A DNA stretch of 64,000 bases from Siphonodentalium dalli (taxonomy: Eukaryota > Mollusca > Scaphopoda > Gadilida > Siphonodentaliidae), in assembly GCA_032622095.1 (NCBI GenBank), contig CP136063.1:281165426-281229425 (forward strand), written 5' to 3'. Below the pieces are notes generated by a model. It was not told the origin of the DNA and made no database searches. It was given only the letters and a program-made list of their open reading frames with translations. This document shows, in pieces, positions 12,060 to 25,000 of this stretch (within the stretch, counting starts at the first letter, position 1; every line of letters starts with the position of its first letter). The position numbers and the translations under genes were made by a program.

Positions 12060-13575
12060 ATATAATGTGAATGTCAAAATGACACCCACTATGAATGTGT
12101 GGTCATAATTATGTGAGGTGAATAGTTCTACAGGGAGTTATGGTAAGGGCATGAATTGTGCGACGGAGTGGCTATATGGTGATGGTTTATGTATACATTG
12201 AGTGACTATACCCATGTTTGAGGTGAATAGCTATACAATGTTAGTTGCATCTCATTGAAGTGGTGTATGGGTATAATGATAATAGCTATACATGGTCATC
12301 TGTGTGTTGCTTATGTATATATAGAGTGACTGGTCGTGTGTGGGATATACGTGTGTACCTTGGGTGACTATTGTCATGGATGGGTGTATAATATATACAT
12401 ATGTTTGCTTTATACGCGGGTTTATGAATAAATAGGGTTGGTGTATGCTTATGTGTACTGTATATGGGTGTACATGGAATGACAGTACGGTCATGATTGT
12501 TGAAGTGAATGTGCACACCTGGAGTATAGTTGGACGGTCATTGACGGCGTGTGGGTATATATGAAGTGCCCTTGTGGTCATGGTTGTATATGTGATGTAT
12601 ATGTATCTCTAACTTCGGTGTATTGTCACTGTTTGGTGTATAGCTATACAGGGAGTAGCTGTATGGTCATGTATGGGGTGTGTGAGTATACATTGAGGGG
12701 AAGAATTGTCATGGGCGATGTGTATATGCAAATCTGGAGTGTACGAATAATTGTGCGGGGTATTGGTAAATCGATTGGTGAGATGTGTATGTAATTATGT
12801 ATAACTGGATTGACACTATGTTCATGAATGGGATGTGTATGTATATATTAAGTGGGTACATGACCATGAGTGTGACGAAAATATACAGGGATAGACTATG
12901 GCCAATGGTGAGGTGCTATGCGTTGTATTGCTATATCTAGAAGGTATGTGTGGTCAATGATGAGTCGATGTATACCCGGAGTGACTATATAATAGAAATG
13001 GGTGGGGTGTATATGTACATTGGGGTGAAGGAGATCATTCGATCTTTTCGACTATCCCGGGCGCAACTACTCCCTCTCTCTCTATCTCTCTCTCGCACAC
13101 TCTATCTCTATCTATATATCTCTCTCCATCTCTCTGGTATAATTATGTACATTGTATATATTCAGTGGCTACAAGGCCATGTGTGTGGTAAATATGTGTA
13201 CAGGAAGTGATCGTATGGTCAATGGTGAATTGGTAAACAATGTGATGACCATGAATGTGGTGTATGTGTTTACAGTGAGTGGCTGAATTATCTTGAGAGA
13301 GAAGCATATTAAAGTCTGGAGTGTGTGTATTGCCATGTATGTGGGGCATTGGTATATATATAAGGGTTTTATGGCCATTGGCGGGGTGTATGTGTATACC
13401 CGGAGTGTCTAAATGGTTATGGTTGCAGTGTATATGTACATCTTGTGTGGATATATGGCCATGTATGAGGCAAATTGGTATACAGACAGTAAGTGACTAT
13501 ATGGTCACGGGTAGGAGTATACCTGGTGTACCTGCATGGTTACTCGTGGCTGTATAGTCACGTGTGGGGTGTAGT
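12060..13575. repeat. Highly diverged tandem array, ~60-70-bp unit
   Basis: The motif ggtgtatatgtatac..gagtgactatatggtcatg recurs about 20 times with heavy drift. A tctc/tatc microsatellite lies at 13070-13135. Open frames on both strands are short and low-complexity, so I read the region as an old minisatellite. Confidence 0.65.
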
Positions 13576-13959
13576 TGATTAAGTAACGTGTTTAATAACC
13601 AACTGAATCACAATGTTCTACCTTTACAGAAGAGCAGAGAATAATTTTCGGATATATTTGAAAATATCAACTTTTCTACCAAATTTTGTGGACATTTTGG
13701 GAGCCATCTTGAGTATTTTTTTTTCTAAAAAAAAACACCTCAGTGTGATCCATTTTTCGAGCCATCTTGAGTATTTTTTTTTTTCTAAAATAAAAAACAC
13801 CTCAGTGTGATCCATTTAAGACGGATCTAAACAATAAACACCAAAGATAGGTCCAACCCTGAAAAGTTTTTTTTTTTGCCTATTTTGAGAGAACAGTTCA
13901 ATAATTTTGGTAATGTAATAGTAAAACTTATCCAAGATGGATCATAAATGTTAGTGTTC

Positions 13960-14670
13960 AATGTATATACGACAGGATATCCAATTTTATTCAACAACCA
14001 CAACTTTTAAGCGATTGCATGACACGCTGGGACAATTAATATTTACAATTTTGGCTGCCATTTTGGCCGCCATTTTTAGCCAAATTGACAATTTGCTTCC
14101 ATTGAGTTGAAATATTCATGAGTAATGGTATACCTCACTTACTTTGCACAGTTCTGCACATTTCTTGTTGAAATATGACAAGAATCCCAATGGTGATTTA
14201 TAGTGAAATTTCATACCGCGTTCTGTAAAAGCGAATTATTCCATTGCTCTTGTGATAAGTTAACATGTACATTACAATGTCAAACCGGCTCAATACAGCA
14301 GTATACTGATCTAGAAGATATTAGTGAAAAAATGTCCAATTTTCCACTTATGGCTGCCATTTTGACAACCATCTTGGGCGGGGAGTTCCAGTTTCGCCCT
14401 AAAAATGTGCCATAGTATATCGCAAAGCCATTTTTTTTTATATGTGACTAATTTTGAATAGCATATGCCATGGTACGATCAATTGCGACATTTAATAAAT
14501 TATCTAATCGTGAAACGCTCTTTAAATTCGGAAAATCCATTAATAGATGGGTTAAAGTAAAATTCCAGCATGGCTCCACATCTAATACAATTAGTATGTG
14601 AATATGTGCAAAATTTCATGCTTTAGTCACCAATTAATTTTTTTTACTGATCTACTCCACTAACTGAATT
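13960..14670. repeat. Dispersed repeat, copy without the foldback insertion
   Basis: Reverse-complement relative of 8820-9900. It gives the approximate empty site for the foldback element found in the other copy. Confidence 0.6.
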
Positions 14671-14903
14671 TTCGAAATATTGTTTAACACTGCCATGTAC
14701 ATCTCCTAATTATTGAGTGGTCTACCGAGAAGTCGTGTGGCCACATTTACGTACACTATATGTATAGATTTATTCAAAACAATGTCGAACAGAAAGCGAT
14801 GCTGTTGAACATTTCAACTTGAACTTATTGATAAATTTGTATTACTTATCTAAGTTTTCCCATCACGCATTAGTGGACTCATTCTAAAATACAACATGAA
14901 CAC

Positions 14904-15220
14904 CAAATTCCATGCAGCGCCCTCTACGTTATAACTGCGATATAGCACTGCAACAAGGATGGTACTTTGCGGACCGATACATCTATTTTTACATATCGTC
15001 GGAACTATATTTAGTCACCTATTATCTTATTTTGACCACCAGAAGCTTGCAATAATGGTAATTCTTTTGGTATTGATAAGAACAATATGTACTGAGCCAG
15101 ACATAGACAATTTTAATCCTAAAACATAAGAACTAAGAACACGTAAGAAATCCTTACCAAATGTCCTTATGGCAGTGGTATCTCAGTGGAGCGATGGGAG
15201 ATAACTCTGCCTGGAGTTTG
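14904..15220. mobile_element. MITE with 9-bp target duplication
   Basis: The identical 9-mer catgaacac lies at 14895-14903 and 15221-15229. The ends are CAAATTCCATGCAG and CTGCCTGGAGTTTG, a short imperfect terminal inverted repeat. A 9-bp duplication fits Mutator-like elements. A related copy in the opposite orientation lies at about 24100-24525, sharing a cagcgccctctacgtta end and a ctgagccagacatagacaat block (as its complement). Confidence 0.75.
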
Positions 15221-15354
15221 CATGAACACATCATAATGATATAGTTCTGTATTCATAAAATCATTACAGGATATTCAGAAAATAGTATGTACAAAATAAT
15301 GATAGAAGGAAGAAAACACACCAGCATGCATGTACACGATGCGATAATCAATGC

Positions 15355-15905
15355 ACATTATATACTGACATAGATCATGCCATGAATATCTACTCTGGCT
15401 AACGCCCGTATATATCATATTCCACCAGCACAAAACCCTGGAACTTTTTGAAGTTTTGACAGGGAACATTATAAAGTCGAAAAAATAACACGGGAAATAT
15501 ATTTCTTAATTATTATCTGTTCCTTAATAATATACTTCACTGTAGGTGAAGGACCAAACTCGTAATTGCATGCTTTTCTGTGACTTTTGTGAGCCAATAT
15601 CACAATAAACATTCAATTAATTACCCAGGATAAATTCCATAATTGTAAGAAACGCAAAGCAAAATCGCTCACAAAGTCACTTAAATCGTGTGAGATTTCG
15701 AGTTGGGGCCTTCTCATACAGTGAAGTACATTATTAAGAAAAAAATATAACAAAGAAATATACTCCCTGTGTTATTTTTTCGATTTCATAAGGTTTCCTG
15801 TCAAAACTTCAGTTCCCAGGTTTTGTACTGGTGGAATATGATCAAATACGGGCGTCAGCCAGAGTTAGAGATTCAAGCCATGATCTAATACTGGCAGAGA
15901 CATAA
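15355..15905. repeat. Large imperfect inverted repeat (arms ~230 bp)
   Basis: The left arm (about 15365-15570) includes catgccatgaatatctac, ggaactttttgaagttttga and aatatacttcactgta. The right arm (about 15710-15900) carries their complements in reverse order. Half of the same element recurs at 35165-35290 in USP24 intron 1. It begins 24 bp past the stop codon of the ubiquitin-like gene and so may lie in that gene's 3' UTR. Confidence 0.7.
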
Positions 15906-15928
15906 ATTTAAGTAACACAAAAGTCTTG

Positions 15929-16022
15929 TCATAAAAGAGTTCGGAATGTGAAGGTTGCTTCTGAGATGTCAGTATCACCCAACCTCAATATCTCCATTAG
16001 TCTGGACCCTTCAGATACTTCT
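15929..16022 (-). CDS. Ubiquitin-like gene, exon 6 (stop codon)
   Basis: The acceptor ggtttttatatttttcag is strong. The required phase gives K-EVSEGSRLMEILRLGDTDI, then SEATFTFRTLL and TGA (complement of 15929-15931). The end matches the final strand of a ubiquitin-like domain. Confidence 0.75.
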
Positions 16023-19000
16023 CTGAAAAATATAAAAACCAAAGAAAGTATATAAATGCGGTTTGGTGTCAAATCCCGTCAGAGGAACACACTATGTGTC
16101 AGTGTTTGTAGCAGTGTATACTCGAGATGGGCTGAACCCTTTCTATACTAAATGGGTTCTCCCACCAAGTTAAACAAGTGTATATCGGAATTGTCTATTA
16201 TTGACTTGGAGGGATGCACAGGTAATATAAGCAGGCGACAGATAATATAAGTGAAGAATGAGTCATATTCATTGAGGGAAATGTTCAGATAACAAGTTAA
16301 ACAAACGCCCTATCTGAACACATCCTACGGGATAACTACTCATCAATGAGTATTTATTATATAAAGGGTTAAGTTTTAAAACTTGTGCCTAAATACTTTT
16401 CTGTATTTATAGCACAAATAAAATATATAAAGTAAAAAGTGTGACACATACAAACCTATCACATAAATCTAGAATCACAGTTGTTGGACTCAATGACCGA
16501 AAATTAATTCACAAAAGTTGATTTTGTATCCCAAAACAGCCCAAAATACATATTTTTTACAATAAGTTGCATGAGTTGAACGAGTACTAACTAACTTTCA
16601 TTTTTGTCCGTTTTTGGATCCTACCACTTTGTCTATAATTTTACGAACATCTATGTTATCGTTACACTATTATCAAGGCTATATTTAGCATAAACCTAGA
16701 TTTGTCACGCATTTGAGATTCATCAGCCATGTTTGGGCTTTAGCCATAGAAAAACTTCAGGACTACAAGACTTATGTCTATTTTCAATCTTATTTTATGA
16801 CCTTTTTATTTCATAAAAATCAATTTGGCAATACAAATGTTGCCACAATAGCAACAGGTAGTAAGCAACCTGAAAATATGTCACATGTGACAGCGATTTA
16901 GAAAAAAACCTGTTTTCAACCTTATTTGAGCTGATTTTTGTCAAATTGTGCCTATATTTGACTCTCAATGGTAAATTGCCTTCAGTGCATGATATGAGAA
17001 GCTTATGGAAGCAATAAATGGGATAGATCTCTGTTATCTGCTCCTCTGAGGGATTTGGGAACATTCTTTACCATTATAATGCCTCAATTTGAAGGAACTG
17101 ACCAAAGGATACGTCCTGAACCTAACTTAAAACCACTCATCAAGTTCAAATGTACCTGTGAAACATCTCATATATATATTTATAGTATATGTATATAGTT
17201 ATATACATGATAGGGTGCACAAGGTGTGCACCCTATCACACCATATGCACCAAGCTATCGTGGTGTTATGACAACATATACAACAGTTCTCTATGTCTCT
17301 TTGAGGGACAATATATCCATATAACTCAACATTTGTTGATCTTATTAAGTAATTGATTAAGTTGAATTCCAAATATTACATCTGTTACCACAATAGCTAT
17401 ATTTGGCAATATATCTGTGGTAAACTGCATATGCCATCCGATTGTCTTCAGTGTGAATCACTCCAGTAGGGTGATCAAATAGAAATGGAGAATATTCTTG
17501 CTCAAAGTAGTAAATTTTATAAATATTATATCCAAATTGACAACAAGCACCGTCATTCTAATATATTAATTAAATACAGTGACTCTCAATGGCGAAAATG
17601 TTTTGGTTAGTTTATCGCAGATAGTTGCGTCCCGAATCGAGAAGTAAATATTTACAATTGTGCGTAGCTCAGACGATGTTTTCTATGAAGTGGTAAGGTC
17701 GATTTGTTTGAAATTTTCGGCGATTTTACTAGAATGCTACACTCCCCCAGTTGGAATAGCGCCTCAGTACGAACTTATTTGTTTCATCACGCACCCGAAT
17801 AAGTACATAATATGTCTTAAAGCTGAATGCCATATATTACATCTATTAGCACAATAGCTATATTTGGGGAAATATGGGTGGTAAACTGCATATCATAGTA
17901 TACCATGTGATTGCCTTCGGTGCATGATATGAGACTTTTGGATGCTACATGGGAAATATCTCCATTATCTGCTCCTCTGTCGGATTGGGAACATTCATTA
18001 CCATCATTATATATGCCACAATTTGAAGAAACTGACCAAACGAAACGTCATAAACATATAGCTACTCATCCGGCTGGATTGTACATTAAACATGCATGTA
18101 CTGTGATTGCCTTCAATTCACGAAAAGCGAAGCTTTTGGAGGCAACATGGGAAATATCTCCATTATCAGCTCCACTGAGGGATTGGGAAAATTCATCTTT
18201 ATCGATGCCTCAATTTGAAACAAAAAACTGAAGGCTAAATGGAACGTCCTAAAACCGATAGCGGTTCTCGCTAAATGCGCCCCAACGACGACAGCGCCGT
18301 GTCCCCCAATAACATGCACACACATACCCACCCCTGTTTGTATTATGTGACATACGTTGTGGGTACATTTCTTTAGAAATTCAAACAATACCGTAGTTGT
18401 GAGGACTCCCGTTATTTCGTAAATATATCCAAACTCGGAGGGTACCTTTACCGAAATAACGGCAATCTCCAAAATTTCAAAAAATAAAAAGTTCGTCGGC
18501 TTAAGGGAAAAAATTGTTAACATTGTGAGGACATTGTTTTACTATATGAATGTCTTCACAGAGTTGGGTTTACACACTCGCTTCATTCAATTCATATATT
18601 TATATAGCAATTTGATATATATCCCATAAAAAGCTGAGTGTATTCTTATTACAAAATTTGCCTAGAATTTGAGACTAGCCCACGCAGCACATTAGGTCAG
18701 CCCAATATACGATTGCCAAACATTTAGCGATGATAATGTGTTCGAAATAAATAACTGGCTTCAGATGCAATTCGGTTGAACGTTGAAAAGAACGCCCAAT
18801 TATTCTGGTGATTTTGTCAGATTATGTGACATATAGGTCAATAATTTGTGACGTCGAGTTCGTGTTATACGGTCTGTGTGTTATTAGGTGTCTCTGTGTT
18901 ATTGGGATATGAAACGGGTGGCCCAGTTGGTAGTTGACCAATCACCGACCACTTTTTAGAGTGTACCGCAGACGGGCTATGTAAATATTTTTAAATGTGG

Positions 19001-22000
19001 CTATACAAATTCAAGAGGCGTTACTCTATTCAGAATTTGATATAGTTGTTTGTAACCTTTTACTCACTTCAGTTCTCGGCCTTGGTGAATTAAATGGACC
19101 GCAGAAGCCGGTCTCTTAATGCGAGCTGCTAACCGATTTCTGACTTCATTTATGGACTCCTCATTCGAAATATCTAATCTGTAAGTGAAAAATGGATTAT
19201 TATGTATACTAAGGATACACGAATTCACATGCGCCGCCGGTGTATGTGTTTATATATATGTGAAAATGTGTGGCGGTTGCACCTATATAATTTAATGCAA
19301 GTATACTGATAAAGTGATATATTTACACACTAAGTGTTGTCATCACTAAATCCAGCATTCTGATTGGTCGGCGCCCACGTGGCTAGTTGCAGTTATTTCT
19401 CGGTGAATGCGCAACGCCTAATAACACCAAGCTAATAACACCATCGATACGTCATTAGGTTTGGAAAGACGAACGCGTAATGCTTTGGGCGCATTTTGAC
19501 TCGCGCAGGATTGACTTAATACATCATCGGGTTTCAACATGAAGAGAAATTGTTCCTATTAACTTTTGCCAAGGGTGCTATTGGGTATTTTGGGCTGATC
19601 TTGTCACGATACACTTTTCGATTTAAATATATTTACAAAAGTGGCTTTTTCGCTAAATGTATATAAATATAAGGATTAACTGTCATGTGGACTATTTTTA
19701 TGGAGATGTAACGGTGAGGTAAGTGGACATAACTTGTATGTAAAACCCTTCGGGTTTTACACAAGTTATGTCCACTTACCTCACCGTTACATCTCCATAA
19801 AAACAGTCCACATGACAGTTAATCCTTATGTGAAACACTCCGGTAGGGTTATCAAATATAAATGGATAATAATCTTGCTCAAAGTAGTTTGAGCAAGATA
19901 TATATTTTTCAAATATTATATCCAAATTGACAACACACACTTCGTCATTCTTACATCTTAATTAAATGCAATGACTCTCGGTGGCGAAGTCGTTTTCGTT
20001 AGTTTATCGCCGATAGTTGCGTCCGAATCGAGAGATAAATATTTTCAATTGCGCGTCGATGTTTTCTATGGAGTGTTACGGTCGATTTGCTTAAGATTTT
20101 CGGCGATGTTAGTAGAATGCTACATTTATCCAGTCAACAAAGCGACTGGGTGCTAATGTATCAGTTTCACACACCCGAACAAGTCCATATTATGTCTTTA
20201 AAATATTAGGTCGCCTCTCCGGGGAGGTAATATCTTGGATTCTTGGCCCTCCAATAGTTATAAGGTGCCACTCCTGAGAGGTATATGTATACCCACCAAG
20301 AGTATAGCCACGCGAAGTGCTTGTTGTATTTTTCCAATGTTTCTCCGGATGGGTAAAATCTTAGCACTAATAGGGGAGGACGGTAGATCTGGTTTACCTT
20401 CTCAATAGTAGCACTCAGATAGACAATTTTCCAATAGCTCCCGAACATCATGCGGGTGGTAAATGTGCCCCCCCCCCCATGCATGCGTGGAACATTTTAC
20501 CACTCTCTGATTGAGTATGGGGGCAATTTATCACTCTGGTTTTTAGTGTGTATGCGGTAATTTTTCGTATTCATTCTGATATTGACATAAATTTTATGGG
20601 ATGATGCTACAAATATCCGCAGAACTGATCAAAACGTGACACCACCCACTTCACCAAATACTTCTTGTGTATAAAAAAACTTGCTCTCTTTGAAATTACA
20701 TATAGCCACTGCATTTTCAAAATTGTCTTTTTAAATCTGATACATTTGGGAAATCTTAAACAAAATGTCGAGAGATATCTGAAATTTATGTCGATACATT
20801 TTTTCTGCCTGGCAGTGATATCAAGTTGAAAAATATGAATTACTCACATTAAATCAACCACACAAGGTTCTGTTCTCTCATCGCTTACACCAGTAGGTCG
20901 GCTACTCACATCTGAAAGTAATACAAATATCAGCGTCAGTGAAGATGGAGGGGCTATTGTCGCGACATTTCGGAGTTTTGATACGCAGTTTAACAACCCC
21001 TTATATACTAAATGGGTTCTCCCACCCAGTTATAAAGGTAAACATTGGAATAGTGTATTATTCATTGGGAGGAGTGTTCGGGATAAATTAGCAGACGACT
21101 GTCAGACGAAAAAATAACATAAGTGCTGAAGGATTCTTATGTATTGGAGTGTACTGTACAGATAATAAGTTCATAAGTGCTGAAGGATTCTTATGTATTG
21201 GAGGGAACTGTTCAGATAATAAGTTCAACGTGGTCGTTTGTTGAACAGTTTACTCGTATATCTGAACATTTCCTTTGAAAACTATTCGTCAACGAGTATT
21301 TAGTATAATAAAGGTTAACACACATTTGTTACAGAAATATAGCATCCGCTCACAATCGTCATTCCGCCATGGGTAACCGTCTTTGCTGTCGGTATTTTGA
21401 GATGATAATAATTTTGTTTGATAATTATGTTTGAAAAAAAAATGTTGTATTATGTAATCAGTATGTTAACATTTTTGGTTTCTGACTGATAACTCCAGTT
21501 TGGATTACTTGATCTGAACCAATGTTGGTATGTGTATTTCGCAGCTAAAATTACAGGCCAAGTTGGAATGTGGTTCCGTACAATTATTTTTACAAGAGTT
21601 ACGGCCCTTTTAGTCTTAGCATTTGACCGCATTTTGACATTGGAATTAGGGGTATATCAGCTATTCTTGGTAAGCTCAAATTGTCATTGTATTTTGCGGT
21701 AGCACAATTCGAAATGGCTAATCAAGGGCGTAATTTGCCACGCTCATGCTCTTCTTTATATATCATAATGGGTATACCCAACATGGTTCAACACCAACGT
21801 GTTTCTAATATGACTTCGTCGGCAACACTGAAGCTCAACTATATATCCTGTTATATGTGAGCGGCGGGATCATTGTTAACCCTTTGAGTGCCAGGTACGA
21901 TTTTTGTATCAACCCATATACCCTGTGCCAATGCATTCTCTTATATATGCGAGTCGACCATATGTCGCCTCGCATATATAAGAGAATGCATTGGCCTAAC

Positions 22001-25000
22001 AATTTTTCATTATTTGTTATTATTTTTTACAATTTTTTACAATTTTAATAATTTTTTCTTATATTCTTTAACAGACTTATTTTGTAGGTTTAGTGCCAGA
22101 GAATCTCACGTTTTTCATGGGCATCAAAATTATTACTATGAATACTTGGTGATAGTTTTGAGTTATAACATGCCCCTAAGGTTTTATCCAGTTTGTTTTT
22201 AAATTCGCTATAGCATGCTTAAGCATACCCAAAATAATTCAACCCAAAAAAACAAAAAAACAATTGTTTTTAATTTTTTTTAGTGCCGATTTTACAGACC
22301 GTAAATTAGGGCCGATGAGATCGACCCCTGGCACTGAAAGGGTTAAATCGTACATGATATTATGGTATTATCTCTTGTAAACATAGTTACCGCGGGGTAT
22401 AAAAGTTTATATATGAATTGAAGATCACTGCCCGGAAACGCTTCTATCGATTAATATTGATTATTTTTCGAATAGTTTCTGGTCTAAAAACGTGTGATTT
22501 TTTAGCTAACGAACAATAGTGGTTACTGTTAACAGAGACCAGAAATTTTATTGTGTAAAATTTGTCACAAATAAACGTTAATTAGACTCATTGTTGCTTA
22601 TAACTGTTTAATAATAAAACAATACAAATAATAAATCTGGGACATCTGACGTTCGGAGCATAACTATGGGAACACCCTATAATGATCTATATCGCTATAT
22701 GGTATCGTCTGAATGGTCTGTTCTAAAAATAGAACAGTAAAGTGCACATCCAGAACATTGACCTGTAGCACTTAAACCGCGGAATGGGGGCTGGATGAAT
22801 ACAATATGGCAGCGACTCAGTGATCTCGCTTATTAAAGATTGGTGTAATCAAAAATAAGTCTGTACCTTCCTCTTGCATGACCATATATAAGTCATCTGA
22901 TACAACACTATGTTACACTATAATATAAGAAATATGTTAAGGAAAAGGCATCTGTAACACAGAGGTTCTGGCATGCCGCGACGTCCGCCCTGGCATGCTA
23001 TACAGACTGTAAATGACCAAAACGCTAACATTAGGCGAAGGGTAATAACTCTATAAAGAATGTACCTTTACGAAATAACGGCGATTTGTATGAGAGTTAG
23101 TATCCTTCGCCTAATCTTAGCGTTTTAGTGTATTACAGTCTGTATAGCATGCCAGGGCGGACGTCGCGGCATGCCAGAACCTCTGTATTACAGATGCATT
23201 TTCCTTAACAGATTTCTTATATTATAGTGTAACATATGGTTGTATCAGGTGATATAAGTATATGTTTCCTAAAATTCTGATCAAATTAGATTAGTGAAAT
23301 AAAAAGCAAGTACTTTCTTTCATGACATATCAAAGTACATATTTCCTGGAATTGTGATCAATTTTAGATTATTATAATCAGAATGAAGTATGTTCTTTCT
23401 TTCATGACAATATCAAAAGTACATGTTTCCTGGAATTATTATCTATTTTAGATTAATATAATCAGAAACAAATCTGTACTTTCTTTCATGACCATAGCAA
23501 TGTACATAGTTCGTGGAATTCTGATCAATTTGAGGTTAGTATAATCAAAAATAAGTGTGTACCTTCTTGCCTGATCATATCAAAGTACACATCTCCTGGG
23601 ATTCTGATGCCCGGCCATGTAAAGTCTTGTTTGCGCTCTTTGTGTTCCGATGGTTTTATCTTTGGCTTGTCCTCCCAGTCCATTCCGATACCGTACACGT
23701 AAAAGAGCTTCTTCTTGTTACAGCTAGCCGGGCCTTGTTTAACAACCATTAACCTGTGTGTAAGATTGGCAGGATCTGAAGACAAGAAAACCATAGTCAG
23801 AAATGGTAACGCGCTCAAGATCATATATTATATACCCATGATTGTAATTATAGAATCTTTTTCATTTCTGTTATTTGTAATTGGCATAGCTTATCACAAA
23901 CAAACAAAATCAACATTATTGAAATAATGTAAACGCCAATAAACGAAATTGAAATTCTACAACTACACCTTTTACGGGGCTCGGCCTCGGGGTCGCAGCA
24001 CTACAGCTCGGCATTGGGGTTGCACTACAACTTTTAATGTGTCTCAATAATTAAACATTCTATAAATAGAACCACCAGCGCTATGGCAGGGTCCAATCTC
24101 CAAACAGCGCCCTCTACGTTATCACTGTGTATCAGCGTAGCGATGGGAGATAACTCTGCATGGAGTTTGGGCAGGGTCTAGACCAAACTCCAGGCAGAGT
24201 ATAATCTCCATCGCTCCGCTGAGATTCCATAATGACATTAATTGATAAGGAATTCTTACGTGTTTTTAGTTCTTATGTTTTAGGATTAAAATTGTCTATG
24301 TCTGGCTCAGTTCATATTGTTCTTATCAATACAGAAAGAATTACCATTATTGCAAACTTAAAAAAAATTGGTGGTCAAAACAAGATAATATGTGACTAAA
24401 TAGTAGTAAATACAGTTCCGCGACGATATGTAAAAATAGATTTATCGTCTGCAAAGTACACTCATTGTGGCAGTGATATATCGCAGCGATAGCGTAGAGG
24501 GCGCTATATGGAGTTTGGGTCTAGACTAAACAAGAATTTGTACATTAGTATACACGCGGCGCGTATAATAATGAATACTTGTTGATGTATATAGTTACTC
24601 GGCATTTTAAGAATATGAAACAAAATATTACAATGGCATGCATTAATCCAGTCTGGAGTAAACTACATACCCACATATAAAAAATAATGGTATGAGAGTA
24701 TGTTTACATAGACTGGCATTAATCAAGTGAAATTATTGTGTATACTATATATTATTGTGTATACTGGAACACTATAATATTGATAAAGGCCACTACTAAC
24801 AGAGTGTTCGAAAGATTGTGTTAACTCTTCTTATACTAAATACCCATTGACGAGTAGTTAACCCACATGAACTGTTCATATGATAAGTTCCGGTCGTTTG
24901 TTGAAATTTTTATCGGAATACGAAACATTCTGCACTTCTATTAGCTGTCGTCATCATTCCATACCATTAATCATCATATAGTTTTGAGGAAAAAATAGAA

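Noticed and set aside
18113-18523. 136-codon minus-strand open frame with hydrophobic segments
   Set aside because: It overlaps dispersed repeats present elsewhere in the window and lies in an intron of the ubiquitin-like gene; no splice-compatible boundaries.
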